DNA of 64,000 nucleotides from Paratinospora sagittata (taxonomy: Eukaryota > Streptophyta > Magnoliopsida > Ranunculales > Menispermaceae), in the NCBI GenBank assembly GCA_035771175.1, contig CM069593.1, forward strand, positions 47,119,554 to 47,183,553, given 5' to 3'. Both the position numbers and the translations under genes were made by a program. Position 1 is the first letter of the stretch; every line of letters starts with the position of its first letter. Positions 1 to 12,805 of this stretch are shown here, piece after piece. The notes beneath the pieces are model-generated. The model made no database searches. It saw only the letters and a program-made list of their open reading frames with translations, and was not told where the DNA came from.

Positions 1-1607
1 AGAACATACATATATAACGAGGGTAATATGACAGCAAATTATGTGAAGTCTAGTCTTGAAGCAGTGTATCAGACGCTAGTCTTGTCAGTGTTTTACTGGT
101 TCCCCTTGAAACTAACAACTGAAAATATAGGAAACACCAATTCAACATTAGCCCCACAAATTGTGACAAAGAGAAGTTCTGAAGCCAATTTCTCTAAAGC
201 TAACCTATCCCTTAATCATGATTGCATGTTATCCTGAATCACTAAAAGTAACATAAATTTTTGAAGTTTTCCAGTACACAAGGAAGTTTGGTCTATGGAT
301 GTGGCTACGGAAAAGTCTAGCTAGATCTTAGGGTTTTTTTTTTTCAGACGTGTATATTTATATATATAAACAACCTGAAACTTTTCTTCTGCCATGGCCT
401 TGCCCTAGTCTCTCATCTGTGCCCTATTCTGAAAAGTCTACTGTTAATTTCTTGCTCTTATTTTCATATTTACTTGGAGTGATCGCGTCTGGTTATTATA
501 TTGTACTAAGCGTTATGGGTACCGGTGATATTTCTACAGTTTTTCGTTTCATATTGATTTACTTTTTGAAATGTTTAATTTTTTTTGCGAATTCAGCACC
601 TTATTGAGCGGTTTCTTTGACTAGGTTTCAAATTCCTTCATCGTTATTGCCCTGGCTTCGATGATCAACCCCCTTTCTTTTAGGTTTTGATCTTCGGCCA
701 TCCGATTTGAGAAGAAAAAAAAAAGAAGGAATATGAAGATATATATGTATATATTTCTTCCAGGACAATTGCTTACTTTTCTTTCGATATTTGAACATCT
801 TTCATCATAGCAGGACCGCTTTTAACAATCCCCTTGGGAGCTTTTCACTATCTCTATCTCTTTGATCTGAAAAAATAATAACTGTGGTTTCAAAGCAGAT
901 CAGGCAGCAATAAGAGCAGATCTACTTGTTGATCTTCATATCTCTCTCTCTTCTCTTTATTCATGGACATGTTCGAGAAGTGCGGTTATTGAGTCTCTGG
1001 GTGTCCGTTCTAGTCAAGTCGTTTTCTTCTCTCACTGTGCACTGTTTTTATTTATCTTTATTTTTCTTGCTTTTGGTGTCGCAGGAAAGTCAGGCGCACC
1101 GAAAGGGAAGAGAAAAATAGCTGTTTAGTGTAGACACAGGACGCTTTATAGTTATTACTTTGAGAAATAGAGCTGAATGATCTCAGTACTACTACAGAAA
1201 AAAAAGATGAATTCTTTCAACCATGTTCTAGCTTTACCTAGAACTTATTTATTAAGAATTTAGTCGCAGACCTGCTTGTTTCAATGGCCATTAAGATCTT
1301 TCACACGTTGAGACTCCAAATCTGTCAATAAAAAGTTTGGTCTTAATCGTGGTTATAGTGTTTTTGCAACATTTTTGAAATGTTATAAATAGGCTAATTT
1401 CTTGTAGTGGCGAATTGGTTCTTCTCCTCTTTATTTTTTATTTTTTATTTTTAATTAAGAAAGTCAAAATGGGATATTTATTTAAGAACAGCTAAATGTT
1501 GTACTTTTGATTAGCTTCAAGACTGGTCCCCGTATCTGGGTTTCTTGAATGGCAGCTTCTGATCTGATCACATTGTTTTTTCTTTCTATTATGATCATTT
1601 TTTGCAG
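1..1607. other. Upstream sequence or intron 1 of the INO-like gene
   Basis: AT-rich and pyrimidine-rich, with a good 3' splice site at its right end (branch/pyrimidine tract then TTTGCAG). I looked for a YABBY first exon (C-x2-C finger half followed by a phase-0 donor) on the plus strand and found none. The short open frames at 28-237, 350-607 and 926-1120 show no protein-like composition. Confidence 0.5.
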
Positions 1608-4600
1608 GTCAGTGTTCCATGCACCAGTATGTTCAACGTGGTGACGGTCGGATGTGGGCATTGTGCTAATTTATTGACTGTCAATATGAAAGCTTTAGTG
1701 CAACCAAACCCTCTTCATCAGGTACAAATTAACTTAAATGATTATATATATATATTAAAACACTAAATTATTTTTTTTTTAGGAGGGGGGGTCAAAATTT
1801 CAACTTAAATACTAATTAATTCATGGGTAAGAAGAGATTGATCAGATTAGCTAGGTTTCATTTTCGTTCTGAAACGCTCAATCTGTTAGAGAAAGCCGCC
1901 GTAATGTTTAAAAGATGAGAAGAGGTTAAGAAAGGGGGAAAACTTTGAATAACAGATGGGAAGATATATATATGGTACTCAGACAAGGGTACTGATGTAA
2001 CCCTGATGTAACAGACATGTAATTGTTTTGAAAATTTGGAAACTTTTCCGGAAATGGGAAGAACGAAGCAGCAAGTGTTAATTCAATCTGATTTGATAGG
2101 TAGCTGATACTTCATGCAACTTAAAGATGCTTTTACCTTCTAATTACCTGAAAAACTAATTGAACTAGGGCACTTAACATCAGGATAAACAAAACAAAAA
2201 AAAAATAAAAAATATTAGATTGTTTTGAAGATATAATATTTTCTTCATGTATTTGGTTGAAAAAAGCCGCAGAATTCCAACCTAAGCTCTGAATATTCGG
2301 GAAAGGAAAGTGGATCGTCTTCTTCGAAATGTAACCAAAGTTCTGCGTTGGATTCTACAGAGAATGAAGAACCTCCTCGAATGCTACCTATTCGCCGTGA
2401 GTTTCTGTCTCTATTTTTCTCTTTCTCTCTCCAATTCACAGCTACATAGGTACTGTTACACAAATACGTATAGGAGAAACTCTATATGTTAAAAGTTAGG
2501 TTTCTACTTGTGTGTAAAGAATGATGGAACTGATCATTCTGATAATGTAACAAAAACATGATACAATCAACCTAATCTAAAACGGCTGGCCAATGAAAAT
2601 GCACTTATCATGTGATCATGAACATCTGGTCAACCTAATTTTGAACTTCTCAACCAAAACCATGGGCAGCCCACCATTGTGGAAGCCCTCCTAATTATTA
2701 AAAAAAAAAAACGTTTTAATTAGAGCATTGGATCCATAATGTATATCAACCCTAATAAGGACTTCTATATGCCTGCTAGCACCTACAATTATTAATCTAA
2801 GATCTTGTGAAGTTAAAAATAATAATAATAATAATAGTAATAAAAAATAACTTTAGAATCAGATAGAATTTATTTTACTGTTTCATCAATTGCTTTTAAC
2901 AAGTTAATCTATTTCTTTTCCCTTTTCTAATGTGGCAGCCCCAGAAAAGAGGCAGCGCGTTCCTTCTGCTTACAACAGATTTATAAAGTGAGTATTTTTT
3001 TTTAACAAATAATTTCTAGGTTATGTTTGTTTGAAAGACTTATAATTAAACGTCAATGAACTCATAAAAATTAACTACTGAAATGCTTATTACACAGTCT
3101 TTTTATCTTGATTTCAAGAACATAAAATTGATCAGTGTTGGTTTCTTTTGTTTCTTTAGGGAGGAAATCCAAAGGATAAAGGCGAGTAATCCTGATATTA
3201 GCCACCGGGAAGCTTTTAGTACTGCAGCAAAAAATGTAAGTTCTACAGAACAGTATAGGTATAAAGATGGAAACATCATGTTTAAGTGTCAAATGAAAGA
3301 CTTAACTTAAGATGATGATAAAAACAAGATAAAGAATTAAGAGTAGAAGGAGAGGAGACAAATTTGATCAAACAATTAACTAAACAGGATAGAGGTTTTT
3401 TCTACAAGTAATTAGTAATTACCATATCAAATATTCCACCAAAAAATTCTTCACATTGCTGCTTAACTTGCATAATTTATAGGGTCGAGCATTTATGACC
3501 TAAAAGCATGATTTTGGATGGTCATTGCCAAATGTATGAATGAGATAACATAGATCTAACGTTAGCATCTTTTTATTGTGCTCCTTAATTATGGCACTGA
3601 TCACATTAGCAAGTAATTAGCACAGCCCTTGTAATGTAAGTTGGATGCTCTTCAATCATGTGTTGATGCGTGATCCCCGGGCATCCCATGTATTTAATAG
3701 GTTGTACGCTCAAAATGAGTGTTAAAAAAGCGTATTGAATAACACCCCTTCATAAATAAATATTCAAAAAAAAAAATGAAGAAGAAAGAATAAGATTCAG
3801 GTTATTTTTCTAATATACTTGATTTTGGCTACCATAAAACAAGGTCATCATGAAACTTTAGTCCAAATAAACAAACATTTTTTTATACAATTTCTATGCT
3901 GATAGAGCAGCATTCCAGGTTTTTTTTAGTTGCTATTGTTCCAAAGTTGTTATTTAAAATATAAGGAATATACATCCCTTCTTTCTAGATGACACAGGTT
4001 ACCATCCTTTATCACATGTTCATGGCTCAAAGAATTGTTAAGATATATGTTTTCATATGAAATTATTTCAATACGAAATTTCAGGAGTATAAAGATATGG
4101 GAAGCTAGTTCACATTGTTATAATCCAATTAAGATTTATACCAGATGGCCCATGAAATTGTATGTATAACTCATTACTTTTCTTCTATCATACCGCATGA
4201 TAATTTTAGTACTGGTACATTAGATTATTTCATTTTGCAATATTATTTTTTTTTTATCAATAAAAGCTATTTAGTTTAATAAATATTTTTTTTTCTTAGA
4301 AATATTACAACAAATTAATATAGGAATATAGATTGAAGGAAAAAAATATATATTATAGAATTCAAATTTTGCTGAAAATTAAAATGATGCACATGAATTA
4401 AAATAAAGGCAGCAGTAACAATAAAATAATTTTAAACATATTCAACTAACAGATATCATTGATCAATGGCTTTAATTTCTTACACATCTAAACTGTCTTA
4501 CAAAAGAAAAGTGAAAAAGAAGAGTGTTGCCTGAGTTTATCTTGCCAATAAATATGCATAATCAAGTTTCTGAAATGTATATATTTACCTTTCCTTAATT

Positions 4601-4840
4601 CAATTGCAGTATGACAATTATTTAGTTCGTACACATATTATCAGTGGATTTTTTAATTTATTAGTCAGTTGTTTGGCTGCATTGTGGCACTTTAAGAACT
4701 GATTATATAACTCAATTGTTTTGCAGTGGGCACATTTTCCTCATATTCATTTTGGGCTAATGGTTGATGGCAATAAACGAGTAAAAATCGATGAGGCTTT
4801 CGCTGGGGAAGGAACACAGAAGACTCAAGGATTCTACTAA
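1608..4840 (+). CDS. INO: YABBY transcription factor, INNER NO OUTER type (exons 2-6; exon 1 not seen)
   Basis: YABBY proteins are plant nuclear DNA-binding factors; INO members specify outer-integument growth in ovules. Visible exons with consistent phases: 1608-1721, 2273-2396 (the acceptor could instead give 2267), 2939-2987, 3160-3235 and 4727-4840 (stop TAA). Exon 2 encodes the second half of the C2C2 zinc finger ([19 protein letters not shown]) and the VNMKAL segment. Exon 3 is a Ser-rich linker ending PPRMLPIRP. Exons 4-6 encode the HMG-like YABBY domain: [36 protein letters not shown] and [12 protein letters not shown]. The [12 protein letters not shown] tail and the linker motif match INO rather than CRC, FIL or YAB2/5. 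The zinc-finger half usually reads VTVRCGHC, so Arg is replaced by Gly here. The first exon, with the first Cys pair, is not recognisable in 1-1607, so it lies before the window or is lost. I favour a functional gene with a long intron 1. Confidence 0.87.
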
Positions 4841-5804
4841 GTTGAAAATAAATATTATATGTAGAAAGAATTCCCTTTATCTCCTGCACTGCATAAAAAT
4901 CTTAAAGGATCGTGAAGCCTCTTAAACCAAGAGGTAGGAACCTCTTAAATATCTCCAAAACTCTATTTTTTATATTATTGTCTTGCATGGTAATTAATTT
5001 CTTCAAGGGAAATGCGTTTTATATTATACTTATGATTTCATTCATGATGAACTAATATATAATGCGTCGTGCGATAAAAAAAAAATCTCGATGGAATTTT
5101 TAGAGTAGAGTCTTGCAGCTTTTGAGCTATAAAACCATCCCAAATATCTGTGCTTATATGAGATTACCAGATCGTGTGGATTTAACCTATGTTATTCCAA
5201 AGCTAATGTGTTTCTACCATATTTCAGACCAATTTAAAAAGTTTACATGTTTAATTCTCTAGCTAGAATCACTATATGGGTCTCCATATATACCCAATTC
5301 CTAGAACCAGTTCTAAGGCCTGACCAAATTCTTTTCTTTTCCTTTATCTTTTCTTTTTAAGCTCTAATATAATTAGTTGTTTACTTCATCAAGCATCTTT
5401 TTCCTTTTCTTTTCTGCAAGTTCCTGTACTCTACTTCATCTGTACCTCTTGTACAACAAATTCGTCAAGAATACTTGTCAGATTAGGAGAGGAAGGAGTC
5501 CTTCATCTTCTTCATCTCTCCAATATTATAATTTAAAAAGTTGTCGGTTTGAGAAAACATCCAAAAGTAACCTAAGTGAGGTTTTCTGGTTGTATTGAGG
5601 AGCCTATAACCTATAAATACTTTTTGATCCTTCACCTTGATCTGCATATATATTCAGTCAGCCTTATTTTATGGGAAATAGCAAAGCAAAGATGAAGAAA
5701 GTGATCATACAAAGATCTATGTATATATATACTAGCATTATATACTGTTGTGCGCAGCAGCAGAAGCAAAAGTAAAATAATCAAACCATCCAAACAATGC
5801 AAAG

Positions 5805-6062
5805 AAACACACCGGCAAGAACACACAGATTTATGTGGTTCGGTGAATATACGCCTACGTCCACGGGAGATAAGAATCAATCCACTAACGAGAGAATGCA
5901 AATAGGTTAAGAACATTGTCGGAACAAGAGTGGGGAAGGGAGAAAACCTGACTTATTCTATCAAAACTTATAAATCCACTTAGGGTTAAGAACATCAGAC
6001 CTAAATTGAGAAAGCTAGACCAGCTAGTTAGGTGTGCTATAGCTAGGTACAATACCCAAAAT
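5805..6062. repeat. Retroelement-like fragment
   Basis: The segment containing 'acacagatttatgtggttcg' followed by 'cctacgtccacggg' resembles a sequence I associate with LTR-type repeats in many dicots. No coding capacity or clear termini are visible. The assignment rests on recognising the motif only. Confidence 0.35.
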
Positions 6063-6439
6063 CGACCCGTGAGTGCTTAACTCTCCTGGGTGCAGTTGCA
6101 GTGTGGCACCCTTCAGAAATCAATTTGAGCATTTCTTCTCTGATGGTCTCAAATCAAAGTCCTGTTTCCCACTTTACAGCATTCATAGAGATGTTTTTTT
6201 TTTTTTCTTTTTCTTTTTCTATTTAACTAGAATCCAATGGTTTAAAATCAAGCAACATGCATGTATCTGGAGTTATCATTTGAACCTGCAGTGAGATTGG
6301 AAAGACTACTGTATTACTGTTCAAATATCATTTTTATATGCATACATATATACAAGCATTACGTACTAGGTAGGCACACAAGTAGAAGTCACGAAAAAGA
6401 GAAAAGTGAAGATGGCAAAAAATGTCAATATTTATGTTA

Positions 6440-6725
6440 GTTTCCTTGATAATAGTTGAGCCCCTTACCTAAGAGTTATAACTTTTAGTTGAGGTTTCTA
6501 ATATGGTATCACCTTGTTATTCTAAAGGTCCTACGTTCAAATCTCCTCTTAAACATTTGTTAATTTGTTTCCTACATTGAACAATATTATCTTTCCTTCT
6601 CATTATAAATCTAGTTAATATGTCATCATGCACAGTAGAGTAATCATGCACAGTAGAGTAAGTCTTAATATCTATATTAGTTTGAAATATATAGTTGAGT
6701 CTTTTGCTAGACCAACAGGTGAGAG
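6440..6725. repeat. Dispersed repeat, copy 1 (related to about 9990-10190)
   Basis: Contains 'tatggtatcacc', 'aaaggtcctacgttcaaatc', and 'cattataaatctagttaat' followed by 'atgtcatcatgcac'. The same order of degenerate motifs recurs near 9990-10190 ('aaaaggtcttatttaaatct', 'cgttataagtttggttaaca'). They are therefore two old copies of one non-coding element, possibly an LTR fragment. Confidence 0.4.
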
Positions 6726-8515
6726 GACAAACATACACTTATATGTCATGTGACGAAGTTTTTCTCATATGGTGAACTTTTTTTTCCCCACAGGACTACT
6801 TTTTTTCGGTCCACACCCATCTATTCAATAGATTTTAGCGACAAAAAAAATGTGAACAATAATAATAATAATAATAAAGTTTATAAGAAGTAACAGGGAG
6901 ATATGGGTAGGTAGCATGAAGCGTGGTGCAGCTTTTTCTAAGGATCAGTCACTTCAGAAGGCAGAGCTGCTACTGTCCGATCGACAAAGATACTACTACG
7001 ATCAACCCTAACTTTAAAGCGTTGCAGGTATACCTAAGGTGTTTTTAATTTAATTTTACTCGATGAATGGATTTAAGTGTGCCTGCGAGTGCGAGTTGGA
7101 AACGACAGAACATTAAACAAAGCAAAACGCTGATCATCACCTGCAACACTGCTGCTGCTCCTGCTTCTGCATGCCACGTTGAGACTTTCAAACCCTACCT
7201 AGCTTCGTTTTATTTTTTATCTTATTTTGATGAGATACCTCGGTAAATAGCATAGTTGGCTTCACTTCAAATCCAAAACAAGAAACCCTAAAAAAAGCCT
7301 AGAGATAAAGAGAGGAGAGGGCAGCTCATGAAAGGAAGAGGCGGCCGCGCAGCCTGCGTGGTCTTGTCACTGTTGTCAACCAAAAATCAAGCCATCAGAG
7401 AAACTGATTTACAATTAATTAATGAACCATGTTAGAGCTTCCGTCCGATCAAAAGCCACCCAATGCATGAAGCTCCATTGTTGATTGAACTGACATCTCG
7501 CATTTTTTATGCATTTCTACCGGGCGTCTCTACAACATTTTTGTTAATTAATAAATGGTCAAAAAATACTTTAATGGTCAATAAATGATTTACAATTGCT
7601 ATGGTTTTTGCATTTTAGGTGATAAATGTCCAAAGTGTAAATTAATTTATAGCTTACATCACCTTTATATATTGTTTCTATTTTTTTTTTTTTTTTAAAG
7701 AATCATTTTTATATATTATTAGATTGTCTCGAACCTCATATACCATCTAATGTAAAGTATAGATGTATATATATTTTTTTATGTTAATATAACATTATTC
7801 TTTCTAAAATGCTTGGGGAATTTCAAGAGATTAACGTCTCTCCACCACTACTCTTGTTTTTAATAGAAAAGAGAGATTTTATTAGATCGGTAGTAAAAAA
7901 GAAAAACAAAATCATAGTCCTGTGTATATCATTCTAACTTTATCCTTTTTGCAATTTATTTGCATTACAATTAAGTTTTCTTATATATATATATTCATTG
8001 GAATAATGATGCTCCACGATCGCATTGGACTACGGACATCTAGATAGTGACATAAACAAAGGGCATCCTTAAATCATATCTCTTATAGACTTGTATTGAT
8101 TTAAAACAGTGACCCCTCTTGATTTTTATTTTTATTTTTATTTTTAGTTTGGTACAATTATATTGAAAGTCTTAGTTAACATCTATAACTAATATTATGT
8201 GTTCATCTTCGTATTTTATAAACTGAAGAGGTGGGTCTTGGGATAATTAAAATTTAGATTGCCAATCTATTCGATCATTTTTAGAAGCATAAATGATAAT
8301 TAATTCCATTTTAAAGAACTAAAATACCAATAAATTGGTAAATTGTGGAATTAAAAGGGACATTCCATTTTAAAATTTAATCAGGAGCCAAATTTAGAAA
8401 TCACAGAGAAAAGAGAATGTAAAAAAAAAAAAAAACTCAAATTGATATTAGTTATAACAAATTTGAATATTTTAACAGAAGTTCCATGCACTCATGATGT
8501 ATGACAATACGTCAG

Positions 8516-8552
<37 letters not shown>
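8516..8552. repeat. Poly(A) tract of 37 A
   Basis: Uninterrupted run of A. It may be the tail of a retroposed sequence on the plus strand, but no element body or target duplication could be identified next to it. Confidence 0.9.
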
Positions 8553-8555
<3 letters not shown>

Positions 8556-8926
8556 AATAACAGGAGCCAAGGTGGTACAGGCAATCCGTAGTGTAATCAT
8601 AAAGCTCTCTCACTTTGGCAGGTGGCACTCACCACTTGCTCCTTCTTCCTCTGCACTTTTTAATTTTTTTTAATTCTTCTAAGAATATTTCAGTGGTGGT
8701 GCTGTTCCTGTTCCATAGAAATGATGGAGGAAATTACTGTTCCAAAGCCATAAAATTGGGACCCAATAATGAAACGTATCTCGAGGTAGAAAATCTAACG
8801 TTCTAGATATAGCCTGATTGCTCTGACGGCCGCATTGCATAGTCGATGATGGATGCAGAATCTGAAACATCAAATCATGCATGTTTTTAGTGCCTTCCTT
8901 TTTTTCTTCTTTTTTCTAAATATATA

Positions 8927-8961
<35 letters not shown>

Positions 8962-11280
8962 ATTATATTAGACTTTGTTGTATTAATTAGTTAGAGAGAA
9001 AGAAAGAGAGATTAGATGTATATATATATATATATCTAAGGACGCATCACCTGTCATTTCATGTAAAGGATAGAGAGAGAAAGTGAGACGGGAAGAGAGA
9101 GAGAGAAGAAGAAGAAGATGATGATGATATTGTGATGACGCTGAAGATGGTATGGGGCCTGAAATGCAAGTTTTTTATGGGAAAGTGCCCAACATGAATC
9201 ATCATGAATGTGATGAATACTGTCACCTCAGATTTCATTGATGGATCCCATTCTCTGTCATTTCTATTCGCTGCTTGTCTTTTATTTTTCGTGTCAGCTC
9301 CTATCCTCTCTCATTTTATGGGTGCCATGTCGGTGGAGAATTATAAACAAATATATATATATATATATGTTTTTCATAAATGTGGAATAATCTCATTAGT
9401 ACAAATAATGCAGTGGCTGCGATGGATACGATTGACTTTAATATTTTCCCTAATAATAGCCTTTGTATATTGTTGGGCCAATAGCCTTGCTTTCATTGGT
9501 TAGTGGGTGGGTCAGTTAAATTTTGTACTATTTTTTGTAAAATCACTTTTTAAACTAATTTGTTTTAGCTAACTTTTTTAAAACATGAAGAAAATAAATT
9601 ACTTCTTCACAACAATTTTCACAAGTCTTAGATGTTTGTAAATAACTTAAAAAGTACTTTTGGTCCAAAATCAATTTATAACTACTCAATGAAATGGGAT
9701 TATAGTTTTAGGAAAAGTGATCTTTTACCACAAAGAACATTTCAAGAAATCATAGAAGAAACTAGCTAAGACTTATTGACAAATAAGAGAAAAACTTAAA
9801 ATAATATGGCAATAAATTTTTAGGAGGTATATAACTACTCAACTTAACTCAACTAAGTCTTTTTTAAATTGTATGAAGTTTGTTATGTAAATTTACTTTC
9901 TCCACACCGCACTATCAAAAGGCTAAGTTGGCATTTGAATTAAAAAATATATTACTTACATTAATAGTATAGTGAAAGAAGCAAATTATAGCAATATTTA
10001 TTTTGCCTCCAATTGTTTTTTCTATGTTCTTATAGCTTTGATCCAAAAGGTCTTATTTAAATCTCTTTACAAGCATTTGCTTATTTTTCTTATTTGTTAG
10101 CCTTGTTATTTTCCTTTTCGTTATAAGTTTGGTTAACATATTATCATACATTTAGAAAAAGTTTTCATGTTCATTTGATATACATAGTCTAGCCTCCATT
10201 AATAACTTCTCAATGAACCAAAGAGACTTTGGCCAAGTGACCAATAACCGAGAGATTACGAATTAAAATATCATCCATTTATTCCCCCCTTTAAGATATA
10301 TACAGTTTTTAAAAATGCCCTCTTTGCGAACTAAAAGCTTGCACTCCTAAGATTAGTCAAAAGTTTATAAACTGCGATTACCCAAATCTTCAAAAAATAA
10401 ATAAAAATAAATAAATAATAATAACTTCTCAATGACAATAAACCTTTGTTTGTCTTTTCTTTTGTGACAAGTCCTGATGATGGATTTGAAGAACTAGAGC
10501 CACCATTCATTTGCTCACTGTTGAGTACAGAAAAAAATATAATAACTATAAGACGGTCGCCTACAAAAGATCGTTCTCACTATACAGATAGGCATTGCTT
10601 TTAGACGTGCATCAATTTAAAAAAAAAATATCATCCTCATATAATAAGCTTAATTGCAAATAAAATGAGAGTTAATGTTTCTCCAATGCTGGAAAAAGGT
10701 CTATTATTAACTTTTCTACCAAGGGACTCTCTTTTTAAAGAAAAACTTGTTGAAGTGCACACTTAACAGATGCTTAATTTCAGAGACATGCCTTGGTCCT
10801 TTTGAAAGAAGTAGATACTACAGATAACGTGCCCATTTTTCTTCTTATGTTACAGAGAACAAAGTACACAAAGTATGAGACCAGGCTTAGGCGCCGGGTC
10901 TGCAGCACTAGAAACTACTACTGCAAATGTTCTTTTGATGCAAATGTTACAGAAACTAAACCAAAATTGCAGCTATTTAGGCCAGCAAAGCAAGCAAATA
11001 AGAAAAGGGCAGAAGAATTGAGGTAAAAGAAACACTTGGGGGACTAAACAGATCACTCCATATATCTGGAAGACCAGTTCTCACTTACCATCACTCCACT
11101 CTCACAAGGTCTCACCTGGGTAATCATCAATCAACAAGAACACCTGGGGCACCACTGCTCACCTTCTGAAGCAGAAAAAACCGAGCAGCTTCACTTGGTG
11201 ATGGGCCCTCCAGTAGCAATAATTCCACATTTAGGACAGACAAATGATTATTGGTACTCTTTCATATGTAGCTTTTCTCT
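8553..11280. other. Intergenic region between INO and NUP1
   Basis: No supported gene. Holds (AT)n at about 8928-8958 and 9018-9034, a GA-rich purine tract at about 9070-9120, a second copy of the dispersed repeat (about 9990-10190), and a short 'aactcaactaagtctttt' fragment near 9848. The last ~200 bp (11080-11280) are the probable 3' UTR of the minus-strand NUP1 gene. Confidence 0.5.
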
Positions 11281-12805
11281 CTATCTTTTCCGCAACTTGG
11301 TTCGATTAACTTTTATAATTTTCCGGTTAGCCTTGTCGCCACCTCCCGTGCCCAATGAGAAGCTGCCTCCTGCAGCAAAGTCAAGATTGCTTGGAGTCGT
11401 TGAAGCAAATGGGTTCTGCGGGGTCAATGGACTTGGTTGGCTGCCAAATTGGAACAATGGAGGTCCTGATGGAGCCGGAGAACCAAATGCAAAATTAGGA
11501 GCCGGTGAGTTGGCTGGTTGCCCGAACGCTGGACCTACCAGTGGGCTAGGCGCTGCTTGTATGGTGTCTTCAGCCATGCTGTCCTCCATGTTCATCTGAT
11601 CATTGCTGGGAGAAGCAGCACCAATTGTAGCAGCTGGAGCCGTTGATCCAAAAGACGAAAATGTTGGGGAGAGAGGAGCTGATGAGGTAGAAGCAGCTGA
11701 ATTAAATGAGAAAATAGATCCAGATGGGCCACTGAGAGATGAACCAAATGGCAGTGCACTACCAGTACCAGCTGTTGTAGATGATGATCCAAATGAAAAT
11801 CCTGCAGTTGGCGTTGAAGAACCGAAGATTGAAGATGTTGTCGATTGCGTACTGGAACTAGAAACACTTGACCCAGTGCCGGCAGTGAAATTGAAAGAAC
11901 TGGTACCAGTAGAGTTCAATGAAGAACCCGTACTGAACAGATTACATCCAGTAGATGATGAACTAAAGAGAGCACTTCCAGAACTGAAAGGGGAAGACCC
12001 ACTTGAGCCAAAGGCCGGTGAACCGAATTGCATTGGCATGCTCTGAGTGAACAGTGAATTCCCAGTTCCAGGAACTGCTTGAGAAAAAGACGCAGATCCA
12101 GAAGCAGCATTTGCAGTATTAGAACTCTGAAATGGATTACTAGCAGAGGACGTGCTGGAAGTGGTAGATGTAGTAGATGGAGCTGAAGCTCCAAATGCAA
12201 AAATGCCACTACCCATCCCTGCAAAAGCAGATGATGTTGCACCAAATGAGGAGCTGCTTAGGCTGCCAAAGGATGAGACTTCCTTGGCTTTCAGTCCTGA
12301 ACCTGCAGAATCTACCCCAGAAGTAGCTGAATGCAATGGAACAGAAACAGATGGAGCTGCTGCTGAAGTGCTGGAGCCAAAATGGAATGTAGGCACAGGG
12401 GAAAATGTAGATGAAGTGGGCATGGATACAATGCTGCTGGTTGTCTCAGCAGTAGAAGCACCTGCGCTAGCACTGCTGAAGATAGTATTAGTTGCTCCAC
12501 TGGGAATAGCAGAGATGGCAGGAACAGAAAAAATAGAATTACTTGCAGATCCGCTGGTAATGCCAGAGGCGGAAGGTGCAGAAATCAGAGATGCAGATGA
12601 AGAAAATGACTCTTTTTCGGGAGTTGAATTACTCATTGAACCCCCAAAAGAGAACAATGGGGTGGCTGATGGCAATGAGGATGAGGGAACGGCATCTTCT
12701 TGTTTGGGCAAGTTTCCTGCCTCTTGAGACTTATCGTTGTTACCTTTATCCACTTCTGCAGCTATAGATGTAGTTTCTGTCATTTTAGCAGCAGGTGTAG
12801 CAGCA
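11281..12805 (-). CDS. NUP1: NUP1 last exon: FG-repeat domain and basic C-terminus
   Basis: Encodes about 508 residues, extremely rich in Ser, Gly, Ala, Thr and Phe. Scattered FG-type repeats (FSFGG, FHFGSS, FSFGSSS, FQFGSQ, FAFGSP) are expected to be disordered and to bind transport receptors. The conserved acidic box MEDSMAEDT and the closing GGSFSLGTGGGDK plus KLRKR are hallmarks of plant NUP1. The acceptor is fixed by phase: exon 8 ends ...ATC AG, and only the site giving T-GCT-GCT at 12805 keeps the frame. Long open frames on the opposite strand (for example 11603-12046 and 12152-12727) are compositional shadows of this exon. Confidence 0.93.

Larger units (their letters stand above)
4841..8515. 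other. Intergenic region 3' of INO
   Basis: Low-complexity AT-rich DNA with no convincing coding frame. It includes the INO 3' UTR, poly-T tracts near 6190 and 7681, GAA/ATA short repeats, and two retroelement-like fragments listed separately (about 5805-6060 and 6440-6725). An 18 bp unit reading atcatgcacagtagagta is repeated in tandem at about 6623-6660. Confidence 0.5.

Noticed and set aside
5632..5916. 94-codon minus-strand frame
   Set aside because: Lies over repeat-like sequence with Leu runs from a GAA/CAG-rich stretch; no splice context or family resemblance.
6900..7420. Possible small gene or miRNA precursor near 'ctgctgctgctcctgcttct'
   Set aside because: No convincing hairpin partner or coding frame could be found by eye.
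11603..12727. Long plus-strand open frames (147 and 191 codons) opposite the NUP1 last exon
   Set aside because: They are antisense shadows of the Ser/Gly/FG-rich exon; their Asp/Glu/Pro-rich composition follows from its codon bias and they have no domain-like features.
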